Origin: Sulfurospirillum sp.
GTDB taxonomy: Bacteria; Campylobacterota; Campylobacteria; Campylobacterales; QNZT01
Direction of reading: 5' to 3'
NCBI GenBank assembly: GCA_003978405.1
Contig: QNZU01000003.1
Location: 1 to 11,942, forward strand
Length of the DNA stretch: 11,942 bases
Shown here: one piece after another, positions 1-6,815 of the stretch
Numbering within the stretch: position 1 is the first letter of the stretch
Layout of the letters: every line of letters starts with the position of its first letter
Position numbers and translations under genes: made by a program
Notes under the pieces: model-generated
What the model was told of the DNA's origin: nothing
Seen by the model: the letters and a program-made list of their open reading frames with translations, nothing else
Databases searched by the model: none

Positions 1-529
1 TTGATGGTTTTTTAGGTAAAGTCGGGTTACCTTCTAATGGCTGATGCGGTTGAAGCTCATTGTTGTTTTGTGAACTGTTTGAAGGCATTTGGTTTTGAGA
101 ATTATCTGTATCAACACCTGATTGATTTGAATTTTCATCAATTTGTGGTACTTGATTTGGATTTGTTGCAGGTGCAGAGTTTTCATCGCTATTACTGTTA
201 TATCCTGCTGAATTACTGTTTCCGCCATTTTTTGGTTGGCATTTGTCATAAACAGGTGCACAAGTTCCACATGATCTTAAACTTTTACTATTTTTAATAA
301 ATACACTTTTTTTGTAATCAGCATCAATAATTCTGCTATAACCAAACATAATGGCATTATCTTCCGAGATATATTTGTTGATTCTTAAACCAAATGCAGT
401 AGAATCATCAACTGCGGAATTGTCTTCTGTAAAATTTTGACCAACTAATGGTTGAACCTCATATGTATAAGCACTTAAACTAATAGAACCCATTGCAACG
501 ATAGATGCAAGTAAAACTTTAAATTTCAT
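1..529 (-). CDS. Secreted outer-membrane-type protein (OmpA/OprF-like N-terminus), partial
   Basis: The reading frame opens with ATG at 527-529, has AGGAG six bases upstream, and stays open for 176 codons to the left window edge, so the 3' part is missing. Residues 1-20 form a signal peptide ending in a Leu-Ser-Ala cleavage site. Residues 21-75 (starting YTYEVQPLVGQNF) alternate in the way of beta-barrel strands, and the YEV-P-VG opening resembles OmpA/OprF-family porins of Campylobacterota. After only about three strands the protein changes character. There is a Cys-x2-Cys-x6-Cys cluster (residues 87, 90, 97), then roughly 65 residues rich in Asn, Ser, Gln and Asp (about 100-165), then a Pro-rich run (163-175). 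This could be a surface loop or a linker to a missing C-terminal domain. The secreted nature is well supported; the OmpA assignment is inference because the diagnostic C-terminus is outside the window. Confidence 0.75.
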   Translation of the reverse strand, partial: MKFKVLLASIVAMGSISLSAYTYEVQPLVGQNFTEDNSAVDDSTAFGLRINKYISEDNAIMFGYSRIIDADYKKSVFIKNSKSLRSCGTCAPVYDKCQPKNGGNSNSAGYNSNSDENSAPATNPNQVPQIDENSNQSGVDTDNSQNQMPSNSSQNNNELQPHQPLEGNPTLPKKPS

Positions 530-575
530 TTCAAACTCCTAAATAAGTAATATAAATTTATCAAAGTAAATAAAT

Positions 576-589
576 ATAGTAAATACTAT
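576..589. promoter_or_regulatory. Small palindrome ATAGTA-AA-TACTAT upstream of the omp-like gene
   Basis: Two perfect 6-bp arms are separated by two bases, 47 bp upstream of the start of the secreted protein on the minus strand. The position suits an operator near a promoter. A close relative of the core (TAGTA-ATA-TACTA) lies upstream of the ThiF-like gene at 10547-10559. No regulator can be named, and in DNA this AT-rich such a palindrome may arise by chance. Confidence 0.3.
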
Positions 590-601
590 CTAAATAAATA
601 T

Positions 602-649
602 AAAAAGTAATATATACTTTACATATAAGTGATAAATTTATTACTTTTT
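602..649. repeat. Inverted repeat, 11-bp perfect AT-rich arms
   Basis: AAAAAGTAATA (602-612) is the exact reverse complement of 639-649, with a 26-base spacer. The arms contain the AAGTAA hexamer that recurs at 545-550, 564-569 and 666-671. It could be a double operator or a weak hairpin; the stem is nearly all A-T, so it would be a poor terminator. Confidence 0.45.
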
Positions 650-768
650 TAAAGATTTGTTACCAAAGTAAACAGTTTGTAAAAGGAAATAGGGCATAAT
701 TAAAGATATTTAAGTTAAGTCTTATTGTAAGATTAAGATTATAAGGTAAAAATTTGATAGAGAAATAA

Positions 769-807
769 GCAGGAAGATACATAAAGGAGGCAAAGATATC
801 TTCCTGC
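769..807. promoter_or_regulatory. Stem-loop with a full Shine-Dalgarno sequence in its loop
   Basis: GCAGGAAGATA (769-779) pairs perfectly with TATCTTCCTGC (797-807) around a 17-base loop. Read on the plus strand, the loop carries AAAGGAGG (783-790), a near-perfect anti-16S match. No ATG, GTG or TTG follows at a usable distance. No strong U-tract follows on the plus strand; on the minus strand it is followed by TTATTTCTC, so a weak terminator cannot be excluded. It lies 130 bp upstream of queC. A structured 5' leader, a small RNA, or a GGA-in-loop target for an RNA-binding protein such as CsrA are all possible. The structure is seen; any function is inference. Confidence 0.5.
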
Positions 808-858
808 AATATCAGTTAAATTAATTAACATAATTTTTGTCCTAATTAAAAGACGATT

Positions 859-864
859 TATAAT
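859..864 (+). promoter_or_regulatory. Candidate -10 box (TATAAT) of the queC promoter
   Basis: A consensus TATAAT lies 72 bp upstream of the queC start, in T-rich DNA and without a clear -35 box, as is usual for the main sigma factor in Campylobacterota. It would give a leader of about 65 bases that contains the hairpin at 888-907. Confidence 0.4.
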
Positions 865-887
865 ACATAATTAAGACTTAAATTATC

Positions 888-907
888 CTAATAATTTAGA
901 TTATTAG
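888..907 (+). promoter_or_regulatory. Hairpin in the queC leader
   Basis: CTAATAAT (888-895) and ATTATTAG (900-907) form an 8-bp perfect stem with a TTAG tetraloop, ending 19 bases before the queC Shine-Dalgarno (AAGGAA, 927-932). I looked for the preQ1 riboswitch because queC makes the preQ1 precursor. The hairpin does not show the preQ1-I or preQ1-II signatures, so it is recorded only as a leader hairpin. Confidence 0.35.
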
Positions 908-936
908 TTATAAATAAATACTAATTAAGGAATAAT

Positions 937-1602
937 ATGCAAAAAGCAGTTTGTATTATGAGTGGAGGTATGGATAGTACCCTTGCTGCATACATAGCTA
1001 AAAAAAGAGATAACTATGAGATTGTTGCTTTACATTTTAACTATGGTCAACGAACACAAAAAAGAGAAGAAAAAGCATTTTCTGATATCTCAGAGTTGCT
1101 AAAATGTGTAAAATCCTACTCTTTAGATCTAGATTTTTTTAGTCAAATCGGTGGTTCTGCTTTGACTGATGAGAGTATTAAGATCCCAACCAATGGTCTT
1201 CAAAGTGGCATTCCTATCACATATGTTCCTTTTAGAAATGGAATTTTTCTTTCAATTGCTGCCGCTATTGCCGAAAAGGAGGGAGCAAGTGCTATTTATA
1301 TAGGAGTAGTTGAAGAGGATAGTAGTGGATATCCAGATTGTAGGGAAGATTTTATTAAAAAACTTCAAGATGCGATAGACTCTGGTACCAAACCCGAAAC
1401 AAAAATAGAGATTAAAACTCCTTTAGTGCATCTAAAGAAGGAGCAGATTGTCCAAGAATCAATTGAGCTTGATGTTCCGCTTGAATATACCTGGTCATGT
1501 TACAAAAACAGTGATATTGCCTGTGGTGTTTGTGACAGTTGTCGTTTGAGATTAAAAGGTTTTGAATATGCCGGGCAGAAGGATAAAATTCCTTATCAGT
1601 AA
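937..1602 (+). CDS. queC: 7-cyano-7-deazaguanine synthase QueC
   Basis: This is a cytoplasmic, ATP-dependent enzyme that converts 7-carboxy-7-deazaguanine to 7-cyano-7-deazaguanine (preQ0), a step of queuosine tRNA modification. The 221-residue protein has the usual length. It carries the N-terminal PP-loop SGGMDST (residues 9-15) for ATP pyrophosphate, the conserved YVPFRNGIFL (96-105) and GYPDCREDF (131-139) blocks, and the zinc-binding cysteines C188, C196, C199 and C202 in a C-x7-C-x2-C-x2-C pattern. The ATG at 937 is preceded by AAGGAA with four bases of spacing. The gene stands alone on this strand; no queD, queE or queF is in the window. Its last 7 bp overlap the 3' end of the convergent antiporter gene. 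Confidence 0.96.
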   Translation: MQKAVCIMSGGMDSTLAAYIAKKRDNYEIVALHFNYGQRTQKREEKAFSDISELLKCVKSYSLDLDFFSQIGGSALTDESIKIPTNGLQSGIPITYVPFRNGIFLSIAAAIAEKEGASAIYIGVVEEDSSGYPDCREDFIKKLQDAIDSGTKPETKIEIKTPLVHLKKEQIVQESIELDVPLEYTWSCYKNSDIACGVCDSCRLRLKGFEYAGQKDKIPYQ

Positions 1603-2762
1603 AGTCCGGCAATTACTGCATAGCATAAAAAGAGCATCAGATGAGATATACCTTCAAAATAGTTTGTCTCTCCATCATCTGTGGTTTTCCAAGCAAGTAT
1701 TATTGTAAATAACAGTGCCCCTATCTCAAGTGGGTTAAAACTTAGAGTCAACATTGTTTTAGAATAGTATCCTAAAATTAAAAGGGCAGGAACTGTGATC
1801 AATATGGAGACTGTAGAAGCACCCATTGCGATATTTACAACTCTTTGTATCTGATCATTTTTAGCTGCTTTTACAGCTGTAAAAATTTCTGGAGATACTG
1901 ATATCACTGCGATTGTAAGACCCGCCAAACCTGCTGAAATTCCAAGATCTTTAAATAAAATTATACCATTATGTGCAAAGATTTCGGCCATAATACCAAT
2001 TAGTGCTATAAATATAAACATTGCCAAAAAATTTGCAACAGTTGAGAAATTATCAAATATATAATTATCCTCTTCATGATGATGTTTATTCTCATCTAAC
2101 TGTTTTTTATACCTAAAGATTCGACTTCTTGCAGTCTGTTTGAAAAAATGAATATGAGTTTTTGTCTGAAAAATCAAAATTGTAAGATAAAAGAAAAAGA
2201 GTAATCCACCGATAATATAACTTGCTTTTTGAACCACTTCAAGCTGATGATTACTATGCCCCAATATACTTGGTACCAAAAGAGCCAAAGATGAAACATA
2301 AAGGATTGTTGTGTATGAACTAGAAGTGTCTTCATTGTGTTGCTGTTCGGTAAATGAGAGTCCTCCGATAAATACAGCCAGACCCAAAAGGACATTCATA
2401 TCTACAATAACTGCAGAAATGATACCACCCTTAACTGTCTCCATCGCCTCAGGAGTAGCTTGACTTTGAAGCATGATATTAAATAGAAGTAAAATTTCCA
2501 CAGCTACTGCACTAAAAGTAAGAACAAAGCTCCCATACGGCTCTCCCAATCTCTCTGCCAAAATCTCTGCTATTTCAGATACGGTTATAGAAAAGAGTAT
2601 GATAGCGATGGCAGATGTGATAGTACTAACTGTTGTATCGCCAAATTGATGAAAGATAAAAGTTATAACTAAAAAAAGTACTCCACCTAATATATCCCAA
2701 TAGTTACTAAAAAAATCTCTTCTTTGTAAATTAATACGACTACCCGAGTCATCGCTATTCAT
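1596..2762 (-). CDS. chaA: ChaA-like Ca2+/H+ antiporter (CaCA family)
   Basis: This inner-membrane exchanger probably exports Ca2+ (possibly Na+ or K+) against protons. The 388 residues form about eleven hydrophobic segments with the two inverted alpha repeats of the CaCA superfamily. The first repeat has GEPYGSFVLTFSAVAVEI (residues 73-90, with E90); the second has VISVSPEIFTAVKAAKND (286-303, with E292). GEPYG and the second block resemble E. coli ChaA more than YrbG-type exchangers. Between the halves lies a soluble His/acid stretch around KHHHEED (226-232), a possible metal-sensing loop like the acidic loop of other family members. AAGGAG lies 13 bases before the ATG at 2762, unusually far; an in-frame ATT closer to it is an alternative but unusual start. 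A TATAAT at 2798-2803 is a plausible promoter. Ion specificity is inference. Confidence 0.85.
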   Translation of the reverse strand: MNSDDSGSRINLQRRDFFSNYWDILGGVLFLVITFIFHQFGDTTVSTITSAIAIILFSITVSEIAEILAERLGEPYGSFVLTFSAVAVEILLLFNIMLQSQATPEAMETVKGGIISAVIVDMNVLLGLAVFIGGLSFTEQQHNEDTSSSYTTILYVSSLALLVPSILGHSNHQLEVVQKASYIIGGLLFFFYLTILIFQTKTHIHFFKQTARSRIFRYKKQLDENKHHHEEDNYIFDNFSTVANFLAMFIFIALIGIMAEIFAHNGIILFKDLGISAGLAGLTIAVISVSPEIFTAVKAAKNDQIQRVVNIAMGASTVSILITVPALLILGYYSKTMLTLSFNPLEIGALLFTIILAWKTTDDGETNYFEGISHLMLFLCYAVIAGLY

Positions 2763-2797
2763 AATTTTAAAATTACTCCTTAAAGTATAGTATTAAT

Positions 2798-2803
2798 ATT
2801 ATA
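2798..2803 (-). promoter_or_regulatory. Candidate -10 box (TATAAT) of the antiporter gene
   Basis: The minus strand reads TATAAT here, about 35 bases upstream of the start codon and just ahead of the AAGGAG at 2776-2781. The gap to the upstream gene is 85 bp, so independent transcription of the antiporter gene is reasonable. Confidence 0.4.
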
Positions 2804-2847
2804 GTTTGAATTTATTAAAATAAAATTAATAGGTATGAAGTTGCCTT

Positions 2848-3816
2848 TTAGTCAAATAGATTTTTTTTGCATGTATCTTTTTTATCTGAATGTAGATAAA
2901 GTTGTATTGTTGCGCAACTACCATAAATGAGTATAAAATGGTAGTATCGTAAACTCTCATCTAAAATTTGTTTGATATTCTTATTAGGATTTGCTTTGAT
3001 AACTTTTATATTTGCCCAGGGTGCCTCATTTTGGAGGTACTTAGTCTCACGATCTAAAAAACTTTTTTCTTTTTCGCATATCAGGACTCTTTGGCTCTCT
3101 CCAAATCCAAGTGGTTTTAACTCTTTAGAAAGAAAGAGTGGCTTGAAGTGGTATTTTGGTTGATATTTGAAAAGATCATACTCTATCTCATGATCATCAA
3201 AAAAATTTAAAACGCTGTTTAATTCAGTTAAAAAAAGTGAGGATATTTTAATCTGTTCAAAATAGTGCTTTTTATATACTAGTGTGGTACTAAATAGCCT
3301 TTTGGAGATGATTTTTATATCAAATGAGTACTCTTTTGAAGTGTTGAAATTTGGATATATATCATTTAGCAATTTATTATCATCTGATATTATAAAAAGT
3401 AGTTTATATCTGTTGTTTGTGATATCCTTATAGCATTTTAGAAGATTTTCTGATAGAAAATATACCCTTTCATCCTTATTAATTCCTAAAGCAATCTCAA
3501 ACTCAACACTCTTTAGATAAAAAAACTCTATATCTGTTTTTATGAGTGTATATCTGATTAGTTTTTTAATGGCTTTATCCAAATCATCGACCAAAATCCA
3601 TGCGATCTCTTTGTCGATAATTTCAGGCTTGAAATCACTCAGTATTGCATAAGCACCATTTTCAACCGCCACTTTTATATCTGATTGATTTTTTGCAATA
3701 AAAAGATCACCTCTGCTGATATGCGAAACACAATCTTGTATATAATTAAAGCTACTAATACATGGAGTATTTAGAAGTTGACCACCTATGACCTGTATGA
3801 AATTATCCAGACTCAT
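2848..3816 (-). CDS. Hypothetical protein with Mur-ligase-like N-terminal domain, no ATPase motif
   Basis: Residues about 30-92 read like the N-terminal (UDP-sugar-binding) domain of MurE/MurF. They include SRGDLFIAKNQSD (34-46), then VAVENGAYAILSDF (49-62) and an ILVDD strand (74-78), in the same order as in those ligases. The expected GTNGKT-type P-loop that should follow is absent, and the remaining 220 residues show no Mur central-domain motif I recognise. A short C-terminal strand (FILIYGS, 296-302) faintly recalls the end of MurF. It is a 322-residue cytoplasmic protein without signal peptide or membrane segment. Its ATG overlaps the metG stop codon (ATGA, 3813-3816), so it is translated coupled to metG. 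It may be a catalytically dead binding protein for a cell-wall or nucleotide-sugar ligand; the function is unknown. Confidence 0.8.
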   Translation of the reverse strand: MSLDNFIQVIGGQLLNTPCISSFNYIQDCVSHISRGDLFIAKNQSDIKVAVENGAYAILSDFKPEIIDKEIAWILVDDLDKAIKKLIRYTLIKTDIEFFYLKSVEFEIALGINKDERVYFLSENLLKCYKDITNNRYKLLFIISDDNKLLNDIYPNFNTSKEYSFDIKIISKRLFSTTLVYKKHYFEQIKISSLFLTELNSVLNFFDDHEIEYDLFKYQPKYHFKPLFLSKELKPLGFGESQRVLICEKEKSFLDRETKYLQNEAPWANIKVIKANPNKNIKQILDESLRYYHFILIYGSCATIQLYLHSDKKDTCKKNLFD

Positions 3817-5732
3817 TTAATAGGTGTACCACTCCTTTTTTTAAATTCTGGTCTAACAAGAGACAATCCATCTTCATCTTTGGCAGCCAGAAGCATTCCC
3901 TCGCTAAGCATTCCCATTATCTTTGCAGGTTTTAGATTGGAAACTACACAAACTTGAGTATCTATCAGATCTGATGGCTTGTAATACTCTTTGATACCAG
4001 CAATGATCTGTCTTGGTTCATCCTCTCCCAAATCAACTTTAAGTTGAAGTAACCGATCGCTCTTTTTAACCTCTTTTGCTTCTATAATGGTACCAATCTT
4101 GAGTTTGGTTTGAAAAAATTGATCTATTGTGATAAGACCATCACTCTTTTGTTCCTCTTTTTTGGGTTCTTGAGGGCTTTTTACTTCAAGTAGCTCTTTT
4201 TCTATTTTTGGAAACAGAGCAGGTGTTTTTTGGATTGTAAATGGTTCTAAAAGAGAGTTCTCTTTATAAAGCTTTATATAGCTTTTTGTATCAATTTTAA
4301 ATCCCAGTGATGAGGCTATCTTCTGCGTGGTTTTTGGCATAACAGGATGAAGCAATATAGAGACTTTTGCAAGAAGATTTGCTACAAGTGCTACTAATGC
4401 CATAGCTTCTTTGTCTTTTCCCTCTTTAACCATATTCCAAGGTTCATAAACAGCGATTGCTTGATTTGCAATTGTCAAGACTTTCCAAAGTTCTTCAAGA
4501 TAACGATTTAGTTGCATGGAGTAGATATATTGCTCAATGTTTTTTAGAATTTCCCAAGCACTGTTTAGCTCTTTTGCATGAAACTGTTGGACATCTTTGC
4601 TATCTATATAATGATCACTATATTTTCCGCTCATTCCTATGATTCTGTTTAGAAGATTACCAAGATCATTTCCCAAATCTGAGTTTATTCTGTCAATCAG
4701 TGCTTTTTGGGAGAAGTCACCATCTTGACCAAACGGCACTTCTCTTAACATAAAGTAGCGAAAACTCTCAAGCCCATAGGCATCAGCTACCTCTTTTGGA
4801 TCTACAACATTGCCTTTAGATTTGCTCATCTTCTCACCATTTCTAGTCCACCAGCCATGAGCTGCAATATGTTTTGGCATATCAAGTCCCAAACTCATCA
4901 AAAATGCCGGCCAGTAGATTGCATGAAATCTAAGAATATCTTTACCTACCAAATGGGTAGTATTGTGCCAAAACTCCATCAGTTTTTCATCTTTACCATA
5001 TCCAAGAGCAGTGATATAATTCATCAAAGCATCAAGCCAGACATACATCACATGTTTTGGGTCATTCATAGATTTTGGAAGTTTTATACCCCAGTCAAAA
5101 CTGGTTCTTGTGATTGAGAGATCATTGAGTCCCTGTTTTACGAAGTTAATTACCTCGTTTTTTTTACCTTTTGGCAGAATGCAGTTCTCATCATCTTCAT
5201 ACCATTTTAACAGTTTGTCTTGATATTTTGAGAGTCTGAAAAAATAACTCTCCTCTTTAACAAGAGTCGTCTCTTTACCACAATCTGGACAAAATCCTCC
5301 CTCAATGAGATTTGTCTGAGTAAAGAATGTTTCGCAGCTGACACAGTAGTACCCCTCATAGTGATCTTTGTATATATCACCGTTTTGATACATCACTTCA
5401 AAAGCTTTTTGGACACCGATTTTGTGGTCTTCTTCGGTTGTTTTGATAAAACGATCGTAACTTATTTCAAACTCATCCCACAATGCTTTGAATTTTGCAC
5501 TGATCTCATCGGCATACTCTTGTGGTGATTTACCTCTTTTTTGGGCTGCTTCTTGAATCTTTTGACCATGTTCGTCAGTACCGGTTAAAAAAAAAGTTTC
5601 ATATCCTTTGAGTCTTGAGTATCTTGCTAGAGTATCAGCTATGATGGTAGTATATGCATGTCCTATATGAGGCACATCATTTACATAATATATCGGGGTT
5701 GTTATATAGACTTTTTTACAGCGATCAGACAT
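3813..5732 (-). CDS. metG: Methionyl-tRNA synthetase with C-terminal tRNA-binding domain
   Basis: This class I aminoacyl-tRNA synthetase charges tRNAMet in the cytoplasm. The 639-residue protein has the HIGH signature (22-25), the first-step motif TGTDEHGQKI (50-59), a single zinc knuckle with C130, C133, C148 and C151, a WLDALMNYI block (232-240) and the KMSKS loop (301-305). An anticodon-binding helical domain follows, then an EMAP/Arc1p-like OB fold (about 540-639, with KIGTI and LSEGMLLAA) that improves tRNA binding and dimerisation. A Lys/Glu-rich linker (about 510-535) joins the last two. The ATG at 5732 has an AGAGGA eight bases upstream. It lies 44 bp behind a small membrane-protein gene and overlaps the following gene by 4 bp, so the three are probably one transcript. 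Confidence 0.97.
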   Translation of the reverse strand: MSDRCKKVYITTPIYYVNDVPHIGHAYTTIIADTLARYSRLKGYETFFLTGTDEHGQKIQEAAQKRGKSPQEYADEISAKFKALWDEFEISYDRFIKTTEEDHKIGVQKAFEVMYQNGDIYKDHYEGYYCVSCETFFTQTNLIEGGFCPDCGKETTLVKEESYFFRLSKYQDKLLKWYEDDENCILPKGKKNEVINFVKQGLNDLSITRTSFDWGIKLPKSMNDPKHVMYVWLDALMNYITALGYGKDEKLMEFWHNTTHLVGKDILRFHAIYWPAFLMSLGLDMPKHIAAHGWWTRNGEKMSKSKGNVVDPKEVADAYGLESFRYFMLREVPFGQDGDFSQKALIDRINSDLGNDLGNLLNRIIGMSGKYSDHYIDSKDVQQFHAKELNSAWEILKNIEQYIYSMQLNRYLEELWKVLTIANQAIAVYEPWNMVKEGKDKEAMALVALVANLLAKVSILLHPVMPKTTQKIASSLGFKIDTKSYIKLYKENSLLEPFTIQKTPALFPKIEKELLEVKSPQEPKKEEQKSDGLITIDQFFQTKLKIGTIIEAKEVKKSDRLLQLKVDLGEDEPRQIIAGIKEYYKPSDLIDTQVCVVSNLKPAKIMGMLSEGMLLAAKDEDGLSLVRPEFKKRSGTPIK

Positions 5733-5776
5733 AAGGGGTATCCTCTTCTTGAGATATTTTAGCTAGATATTCTAAT

Positions 5777-5980
5777 CTATGTTTGCTTAGATATGCCCTC
5801 TTGTGACCGTTTTCTTGCATGAGGAGACTGCTTTATGCCTTTTTTCTTCTTAGGGGCAGTTTTGTTTAATGAAGCTACTATTATATCTTTGGTGCTTTGA
5901 ATGATTAGTAAAGCTATTACAATAACCATCAACGATATTAGATAAATAGTATTTAACAATTTCTTATAGCTACTAATCAT
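5777..5980 (-). CDS. Small single-span membrane protein with basic tail
   Basis: The 67-residue product has a hydrophobic helix at about residues 11-28 and a strongly basic, probably cytoplasmic tail (PKKKKG at 43-48, then several Arg and Lys). A GAGG lies ten bases before the ATG, which is acceptable but not strong, and a TATACT at 6013-6018 could serve as -10 box. It precedes metG by 44 bp on the same strand. I do not recognise a family. The membrane helix and charge asymmetry look selected rather than random, but the gene is short, so coding status is likely rather than certain. Confidence 0.55.
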   Translation of the reverse strand: MISSYKKLLNTIYLISLMVIVIALLIIQSTKDIIVASLNKTAPKKKKGIKQSPHARKRSQEGISKQT

Positions 5981-6012
5981 AATAAAATAACCTCAATTCT
6001 TAGATAATCGTA

Positions 6013-6018
6013 AGTATA
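6013..6018 (-). promoter_or_regulatory. Candidate -10 box (TATACT) for the small membrane protein and metG
   Basis: The minus strand reads TATACT about 33 bases before the start of the 67-residue gene, downstream of T-rich runs spaced in the way common for Campylobacterota promoters. It lies after the strong hairpin at 6078-6120, which fits a transcript starting here. Confidence 0.35.
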
Positions 6019-6077
6019 TTGAATTTATCTTATTAGAAAATAAATTATTTTAATTAGAGAGAAAATTTGATAAGAAA

Positions 6078-6120
6078 TTATTTAATTCTTACTTAGCTAG
6101 AATAAGTAAGAATTAAATAA
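6078..6120 (-). terminator. 18-bp perfect hairpin after the 57-residue gene
   Basis: The arms 6078-6095 and 6103-6120 are exact reverse complements with a 7-base loop. The stem begins 2 bp after the stop codon of the small minus-strand gene at 6123-6296 and is followed on that strand by the T-rich AATTTCTTATC. The position and symmetry suit an intrinsic terminator, although the stem has only three G-C pairs. It separates the small gene from the metG transcript. Confidence 0.6.
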
Positions 6121-6122
6121 GA

Positions 6123-6296
6123 CTAGAGAGTTGCTTTAGCAGTGTTTGCAACTTTTTCTGAGGATCTATCCCTTTGGAAGCTAAAAGAAAACAGTCTGTT
6201 TTTGACTGAGACTATACTCTCAGCTACAGCACCTATAGCAAGCAATGTAACTACTGCTATAAATATCGGAAGAATCTTTTTTTCTTGAGTGTGCAT
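6123..6296 (-). CDS. 57-residue single-span membrane protein
   Basis: The ATG at 6294-6296 follows AAGGAA with five bases of spacing, a strong ribosome-binding site, and the frame ends with TAG at 6123-6125. The product starts MHTQEKKILPIFIAVVTLLA, with a hydrophobic helix at about residues 9-26 followed by a soluble tail with several charged residues (VKNRLFSFSFQRDR, 31-44). The gene is bounded by a hairpin immediately downstream and a 147-bp gap upstream, so it looks like a monocistronic unit. No family is recognised. Good initiation signals and clean boundaries support it being real; the topology suggests an inner-membrane micropeptide. Confidence 0.6.
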   Translation of the reverse strand: MHTQEKKILPIFIAVVTLLAIGAVAESIVSVKNRLFSFSFQRDRSSEKVANTAKATL

Positions 6297-6443
6297 AAAT
6301 TTTCCTTCTTAATAATAAGCTATAGATATATCGTCATAATTGCTCGTTAATGAAGTAAAAAAGAGTCTAAAAATTGATATTATGATAGGAGTTAAAATTA
6401 TTTATTCTATATAAATAAATTATTAAATTTATTGGACAAAAAA

Positions 6444-6815
6444 TTAGTGCCAAAGCTCTCTTTTAGGCTCTTTTTCGGTACCAATGACAGCAACAGCGAT
6501 GGCATACTCTCCATCGTGGGTAATACTTAGTGAAGTCTCAGTGATGTTGTAAGTTTGAATAATATGCTTTGAGAGAGTAAAATATGGAGCACCAAGAGAG
6601 TCTTTATGAATACGAATATCCTTAAAAGTGCAGTGCTTTCCTATGCCTACTCCCAAAGCTTTGGAGATTGCCTCTTTGGAAGCAAACAAAGAGGCGACAT
6701 TTTGAGTAGATTTGACAAGGAGAATCTCCTCCTCGCTTAAAAACTTACTCAACAAACTCTTTTTTTCAAAGAATTTTTCAAATCGTGATATTTTTGCAAT
6801 ATCAATACCTATCAT
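6444..6815 (-). CDS. acpS: Holo-[acyl-carrier-protein] synthase AcpS
   Basis: The enzyme transfers 4'-phosphopantetheine from coenzyme A to a serine of apo-ACP, which activates fatty acid synthesis. The 123-residue protein matches the family length and motifs: MIGIDIAKISRFE (1-13, with Mg2+-binding D5), LFASKEAISKALGVGIG (43-59, with catalytic E48), a DIRIHKDSLGAP block (66-77) and LSITHDGEYAIAVAV (96-110). Its ATG overlaps the fliL stop by four bases (6812-6815) and has no good Shine-Dalgarno of its own, so translation is probably coupled to fliL. Confidence 0.95.
   Translation of the reverse strand: MIGIDIAKISRFEKFFEKKSLLSKFLSEEEILLVKSTQNVASLFASKEAISKALGVGIGKHCTFKDIRIHKDSLGAPYFTLSKHIIQTYNITETSLSITHDGEYAIAVAVIGTEKEPKRELWH

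Larger units (their letters stand above)
530..936. other. AT-rich intergenic region between divergent omp-like gene and queC
   Basis: This 407-bp gap has no open frame with a credible start and Shine-Dalgarno on either strand. It holds the leader and promoter zones of two divergent genes, four inverted repeats (listed separately) and five AAGTAA/TTACTT hexamers between 545 and 671. It contains no tRNA-like or rRNA-like sequence that I can recognise. Confidence 0.7.

Noticed and set aside
37..297. Open frame of 86 codons on the plus strand within the secreted-protein gene
   Set aside because: It lies antisense to a frame with signal peptide, ribosome-binding site and coherent protein; it has no Shine-Dalgarno and no recognisable features.
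800..936. preQ1 riboswitch in front of queC
   Set aside because: Looked for because of pathway logic. The leader hairpin lacks the conserved GGTTC and CCT-A-rich tail arrangement of preQ1-I and anything like preQ1-II.
6328..6333. CGATAT on the minus strand as a second sigma-28 promoter for the 57-residue gene
   Set aside because: The -10 hexamer fits, but no TAAAGTTT-like -35 lies at the required spacing.
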